Positions 60,045-64,000 of a stretch of 64,000 bases of DNA are shown piece after piece; position 1 is the stretch's first letter; every line of letters begins with the position of its first letter. The notes beneath the pieces were generated by a model, which was not told where the DNA came from, ran no database searches, and saw nothing but the letters and a program-made list of their open reading frames with translations. The DNA comes from Leucaena leucocephala. Taxonomy: Eukaryota; Streptophyta; Magnoliopsida; Fabales; Fabaceae. The stretch lies in NCBI GenBank assembly GCA_037074615.1, contig CM073542.1, forward strand, positions 22,577,568 to 22,641,567, in the 5' to 3' direction. Position numbers and translations under genes: made by a program.

Positions 60045-60863
60045 GAGATAGTGATCTCTTTCTGTTTGTCAGTTAATTCAGTTGATCATGTCATTATATT
60101 ACACCCTACTATTCATCATCAGCTATAGTGTGTGCGATGAACTATTATATTTATGTTTTTAATTATTATGTGTCACTTTATACTAAGATGGATATTATGT
60201 TACTTTACTATTTTATGTTAGCTCTTACTATTTATTAATATTACCTTCATGCTTTCTTAGTTTGAGAAGAGTTCTTTTAAGTATTATAAAGCCCCATTTG
60301 TCAACCCATGTCATGATCATTGGTTTGGGTTGGGTCTTCCATGACCCAAATTCATTCATCAGATGTAAATTAAAGGTTTTCTTGGTAGTGTCGAATAATA
60401 AGTGAATTGAAATATAGTATATAGGCTAAATGAAAAGGTTAGACCAAGAGGAATATTTTTGGGTTATTTCACAATCAATTATCTTTAGTATTTGATCATA
60501 AAAAGGGTGTATCCAATGCATAAGGCTAAAAGAGACGGATGCCGTGATTTTCAAGTCACATATCCTATATTATTAAGGACCTTGATGATTACTATAGAAA
60601 TTTTCCTTTGAGAATTCTTGAATAGGACCATAGACTTAGTCTCATCCTCCAAAATTGAATTGAATTGCCAGCAAGAGAAGCTAGATGTAGCCATCTTCGT
60701 GTGGTAATTGTACAAAGCTATATTGGAGCACTAGTTGGTGTGAATTGAATCTGAAAAAAAAAAATGTCAGATTGAATAGAATTGGATCAAAGATGTATAT
60801 AAATAAAAAGAAACATATCAATGTAATGTCTTGAAATTCTAAATCAAGACATGATGTAGTTCA

Positions 60864-60897
<34 letters not shown>

Positions 60898-61139
60898 CTT
60901 CTAAAGCTCAATATAGTAAAATATCCAATGGATGCAGGACACTCTTCCCAACCCTAACCCTTTTTTCTTTCTTTTGCCAACAACACTAGTTATTGTCTAT
61001 ATGTAAGAGGGGTTAAAATGTAAAGTACAAGGTGTCGTGTTGTTGAGAACAATAATAGGGGTAGCTAACTTCATAAAGAAATGGTCAGTAACACGCGGCC
61101 TTGAGCTCAGATCAAAATTGGGTTGCCAATAGGATTAAC
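60045..61139. other. 3' flank of PDF1 and spacer
   Basis: Includes an (AT)n tract at 60866-60894. No gene recognised. Confidence 0.5.
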
Positions 61140-61330
61140 ACATATGGTAACAAACAAGTTCCTATCCTATAAAAATATGAATTTAATTTCTGTCTTTGTT
61201 GTGATAGTTTTTTTAGTAGGCGATTTTATAAGTCCTCTATAAACGTTTTCTGAGTCTTAGAGTTATACCTTAGCCTTAGTAGGGACTTGTGCCGAACTCA
61301 TCTAAATTTTTCTTTGTAAAAAAAAAAATA
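61140..61330 (+). repeat. SINE-like family C, plus-strand copy
   Basis: TATCCTATAAAAATATG, AATTTAATTTCTGTC (B-box region), AGTAGGCGATTTTATAAG, GAGTTATACCTTAGCCTTAG and a tail AATTTTTCTTTGTAAAAAAA. The A-tail polarity fixes the family's orientation. Confidence 0.55.
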
Positions 61331-61868
61331 GATCGAAATGGACCTCCGCTCTACTGCTAAATCCATATGATCAGATAAGCAACAATGAGGACAACTCGGA
61401 GAAAGAATCCAAGAGAGCCAACATATCGCCATAAACCAACATGGAACCGAAACAAAAAAAATCATCAAAAGTTATCCTAATTCTTTAGTACACGAATATA
61501 CATATGTTGCCTGTAATCAGATCATCAATAATATTAACAAGATTCATGTTTTAAAGTTATTTGAAGTTAAGTGTAAGACTATGAAAATCCCCTGAAACAA
61601 TGGAAAGGAGTGAATTAAAGTTGTGTCAAGATGTGATAATAATGTTTAGCACCCAGAATCACTAATGTATATATTTGATCTCAAATAGTATAATGAAATA
61701 GAAAAGCCAGTAAATGTCTCTTGTAGTTTGTACGTTCATCATCCCTAACATCAACATATATTCAATCACACTCAGTCTCAGGCAAGTAAGTAAGAAAACC
61801 TAGACATGAGATAGGATTGGGTTGTCTTTTTAGTTTCTTTGGCTCTGATTTACAGGTTTGCTTAAGGA
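61331..61868. other. spacer
   Basis: No feature recognised. Confidence 0.45.
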
Positions 61869-62122
61869 ATGGGAAATTCAAGCTCCAAAATATATTTAAC
61901 TTCAATGGAAATACTGAATATAAATGGCCACCACCAGCATTGGCATGCTTCTTGTGGCGTTTTAATTAGAAACTCAAAAGGAGAATGGCTTCTGGGATTC
62001 CACAAGAATTGGGATTTATCCCGCGAACTTCAGCAGAATCATTTGCTCTCTTGAACGGCCTTCAAGTTTGCAAACAACAAGGCTCTAATAAGGTTCATGC
62101 ATGGAAACAAATCACCTTTTGA
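61869..62122 (+). pseudogene. RNase H-like (RVT_3 type) domain fragment, frameshifted
   Basis: Frame one reads WHASCGVLIRNSKGEWLLGF, typical of the plant RNase H-like domain found in LINE relics and small domesticated genes, then stops at 62052-62054. The following similarity continues in another frame from about 62033 (AESFALLNGLQVCKQQG) to a stop at 62120. The shift, short length and missing catalytic C-terminal part indicate a dead fragment. An unrecognised intron is an unlikely alternative. Confidence 0.65.
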
Positions 62123-62299
62123 TATCAGAGATTTCTGAAATGAGAAATTTGATCTTCTCAGGGACATTGTACGTAGTGAGGTATGCACCATGCAAATAGT
62201 ATTTTGTTCTAGTGTAGCTTTTTCTTAGTTTTCTTTTATTTTGTTCTAGGGTAACTCTCAAGTTTAATCTTGCCATTTCTATTTGAAAGAACAAGAAGA

Positions 62300-63384
62300 T
62301 AGAATTGGGTTGAAAAAATAAATATATAAGTGAAAAAACTCATAAAATTAACGTTTAAATGTTTTAAATTTAAGTTTACCTATATGTTTTTTTTTAATTT
62401 TTTCCATATAACTATCTAACTATATTAAATTAGAGTAATATAAGATACAATTGTAGGTAACTTTCTAAAAAATATTTTTTATATTTATATATACTCGAAT
62501 TTGAGATCTCATGATTAAATAATTAAAACCCTTCCTATTTAAACTGATGAGTGTTGGTTGGATCTACTTTTTTATTTTGTTATCAATTAATACTAGCTAG
62601 ATTTGAGGGAAAATATCTATTTATGTATTCGGCTAAATATAACATTGCGTAAGCGTAAAAATCTTAGCGTCTAGATGATGCACCAAGAACTCTGTCAGGG
62701 ATATACACATCACTTGATATAAATAAATTTTATTTTTTAATAAAACGTTTAGTTATCTCACAATCAAATTTAAGATTGTCAGTACTTGTTGGAGTTTTTA
62801 TATGTCAATTTCAATCTTAAAATCAAATGAATCAAACGATTTCATCATTTTTTTATGTGACATTTTGTGAATTTTAAGTTTTAAAAATGGAAGTTACGTA
62901 TACTGCCATAAATGATACATAGCTATATAAACAAAAAAATACTACATGAGTATGTCGTGTCCCCGGGCACATTTTTCTCTGTTTTCCATATTCTTGATCG
63001 ATGAAAACATCACAATCTGTAATATAATAATGTTATGAGCAGATAGAGAGTTGCAAAATTAATGTGTATGGAAACGTTGCAATCAATAATATTATGAGGG
63101 GGGGGGGGGGGAAGGGGGAAGAACAAAGGGTGACAGAATTTTTTTTAATAATAGTACAAAATATTATATTAAAAGTAAAATGAGAGTTTTATAAAGAAGA
63201 GAAATAATTAGGTCAAAAATTCAATACATCAAAAGAAAAAGGGATTTTATGCTAAACGTAATGAGACACTTGAAAAATGCATTTTTTTTAATTGTGATTA
63301 TTTATTCATTTTCTTCCCTTCTTCTTCATCTGTCTCTCCATAAATTTAACCCCTCTCTTATGGCAACTTTTTCTAGAGAATTTT
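62300..63384. other. spacer with a 14-base poly-G run
   Basis: AT-rich. The G run at 63098-63111 stands out and is followed by GAAGGGGG-type purine sequence. No gene seen. Confidence 0.5.
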
Positions 63385-63650
63385 TTTTTAGTATAAAATT
63401 TTTTTAAAATGGGTTAGGCACACTCATAATTTAAGGGTAGAACGAAGTATCCCTTATTTCTTAAGTGATACTAATGTTGAGTAGGATGAGCTGTATATTA
63501 CCTTCAGGCATAAAATTAGGCACTCATGAGCTAGAATGTCTTCCCAAATGTTATGACTGAAACAACAATAAAATGATACTCTCTAAAGATTGAATATATT
63601 TTAAATATCGTATATTTCACTTATTTACTAATTGAACTAAACAGTGAATG
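63385..63650 (-). repeat. SINE family B copy
   Basis: On the minus strand: TTTAGTTCAATTAGTAAATAAG (A-box region; split as TTTAGTTCAATTAG and TAAATAAG), GTTTCAGTC (B box), body and tail TTTTATACTAAAAAAAA. Homologous to 31612-31888. Confidence 0.6.
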
Positions 63651-63697
63651 GGTTTTTATGAGAAATTGAACATTAAGAATGAAGTAAAACTACTTAC

Positions 63698-64000
63698 CTT
63701 GAGAATGAAGCCCAGAAGCCCAAGAGTTTGCAAAAGAAACCCCAGAAATTTGGGTTCTTCACTACGTACTACCAATAAAGCCCCTACATAATCCTTAACA
63801 TTAGAATTGATGTGATCCTTCTACCTAAAGCGATCATCCAATTGAGTTTCAAAACAAGGGTGAGAGAATGAGCACGTAGCACAGTGGGTAGGTTTGAAGA
63901 GGAAGGCTTGTGTGGTGGAAACTGGAATAGCATCTCACAATCTTATCATTAATAGAGAAGATTATTCCAAAAGTTCATGGCCTTAATTTATGGTATTTGA
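63698..64000 (-). other. possible exon with strong splice donor, identity unknown
   Basis: The minus strand ends in CTCAAG|GTAAGTAG at 63698/63697, a near-perfect donor, after a less AT-rich stretch. The frame before it (KDHINSNVKDY... then SEEPKFLGFLLQTLG) is open for about 40 codons, preceded by a stop. No partner exon was found downstream. Could be a 5' leader exon or chance. Confidence 0.25.

Overview
The window is nuclear DNA of a flowering plant, almost certainly a eudicot; the species cannot be named from sequence alone. The evidence is AT-rich intergenic DNA, genes with GT-AG introns, plant-only gene families (XTH, PR-4, protodermal factor 1, PAR-type HLH, MEI2-like RNA binding), and dense small transposons (tRNA-derived SINEs, Stowaway-like MITEs, a hAT element). 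Exon joins were worked out by hand from splice sites and reading-frame phase.

Layout. 1-3.8 kb: 5' part of a MEI2-like RNA-binding protein gene (minus), running off the left edge. 3.8-11.5 kb: gene-free, with SINEs and an orphan GC-richer island carrying an overlapping DRE/ABRE motif. 11.7-12.2 kb: small atypical HLH protein of the PAR1/PAR2 type (plus). 12.2-18.8 kb: gene-free repeats. 19.1-20.7 kb: coiled-coil, tail-anchored PMD-type organelle division factor (plus). 25.7-27.1 kb: acidic low-complexity protein of unknown function (minus), with a 702-bp hAT-like element just upstream. 29.6-30.3 kb: ribosomal L1-domain protein (plus). 32.3-32.7 kb: PR-4 (minus). 34.7-36.5 kb: xyloglucan endotransglucosylase/hydrolase (minus). 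38.6-41.1 kb: CYP85-clan cytochrome P450 (minus). 44.07-54.74 kb: one complete Ty3/Gypsy chromovirus LTR retrotransposon (minus) with a perfect 5-bp target duplication but in-frame stops. 58.4-60.0 kb: protodermal factor 1 (PDF1) with an expanded 30-nt repeat and two L1 boxes in its promoter. 61.9-62.1 kb: broken RNase H-like fragment. The remainder is repeat-rich spacer.

The genes do not form a pathway or cluster; they are independent housekeeping, developmental and stress genes. Promoter motifs fit the predicted roles: TGGGCC/TGGGCT site II motifs with telo-boxes upstream of the L1-domain and PMD-type genes, TTGAC W-boxes upstream of PR-4 and the P450, and L1 boxes upstream of PDF1. I did not find a convincing new multi-gene system. 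The observations most worth following are the three dispersed SINE-like families (two copies with 15-17 bp target duplications), a tRNA-like fold inside the LTRs, a MITE abutting a P450 splice donor, and an uncharacterised acidic protein ending in a short Trp/Cys-Cys module.
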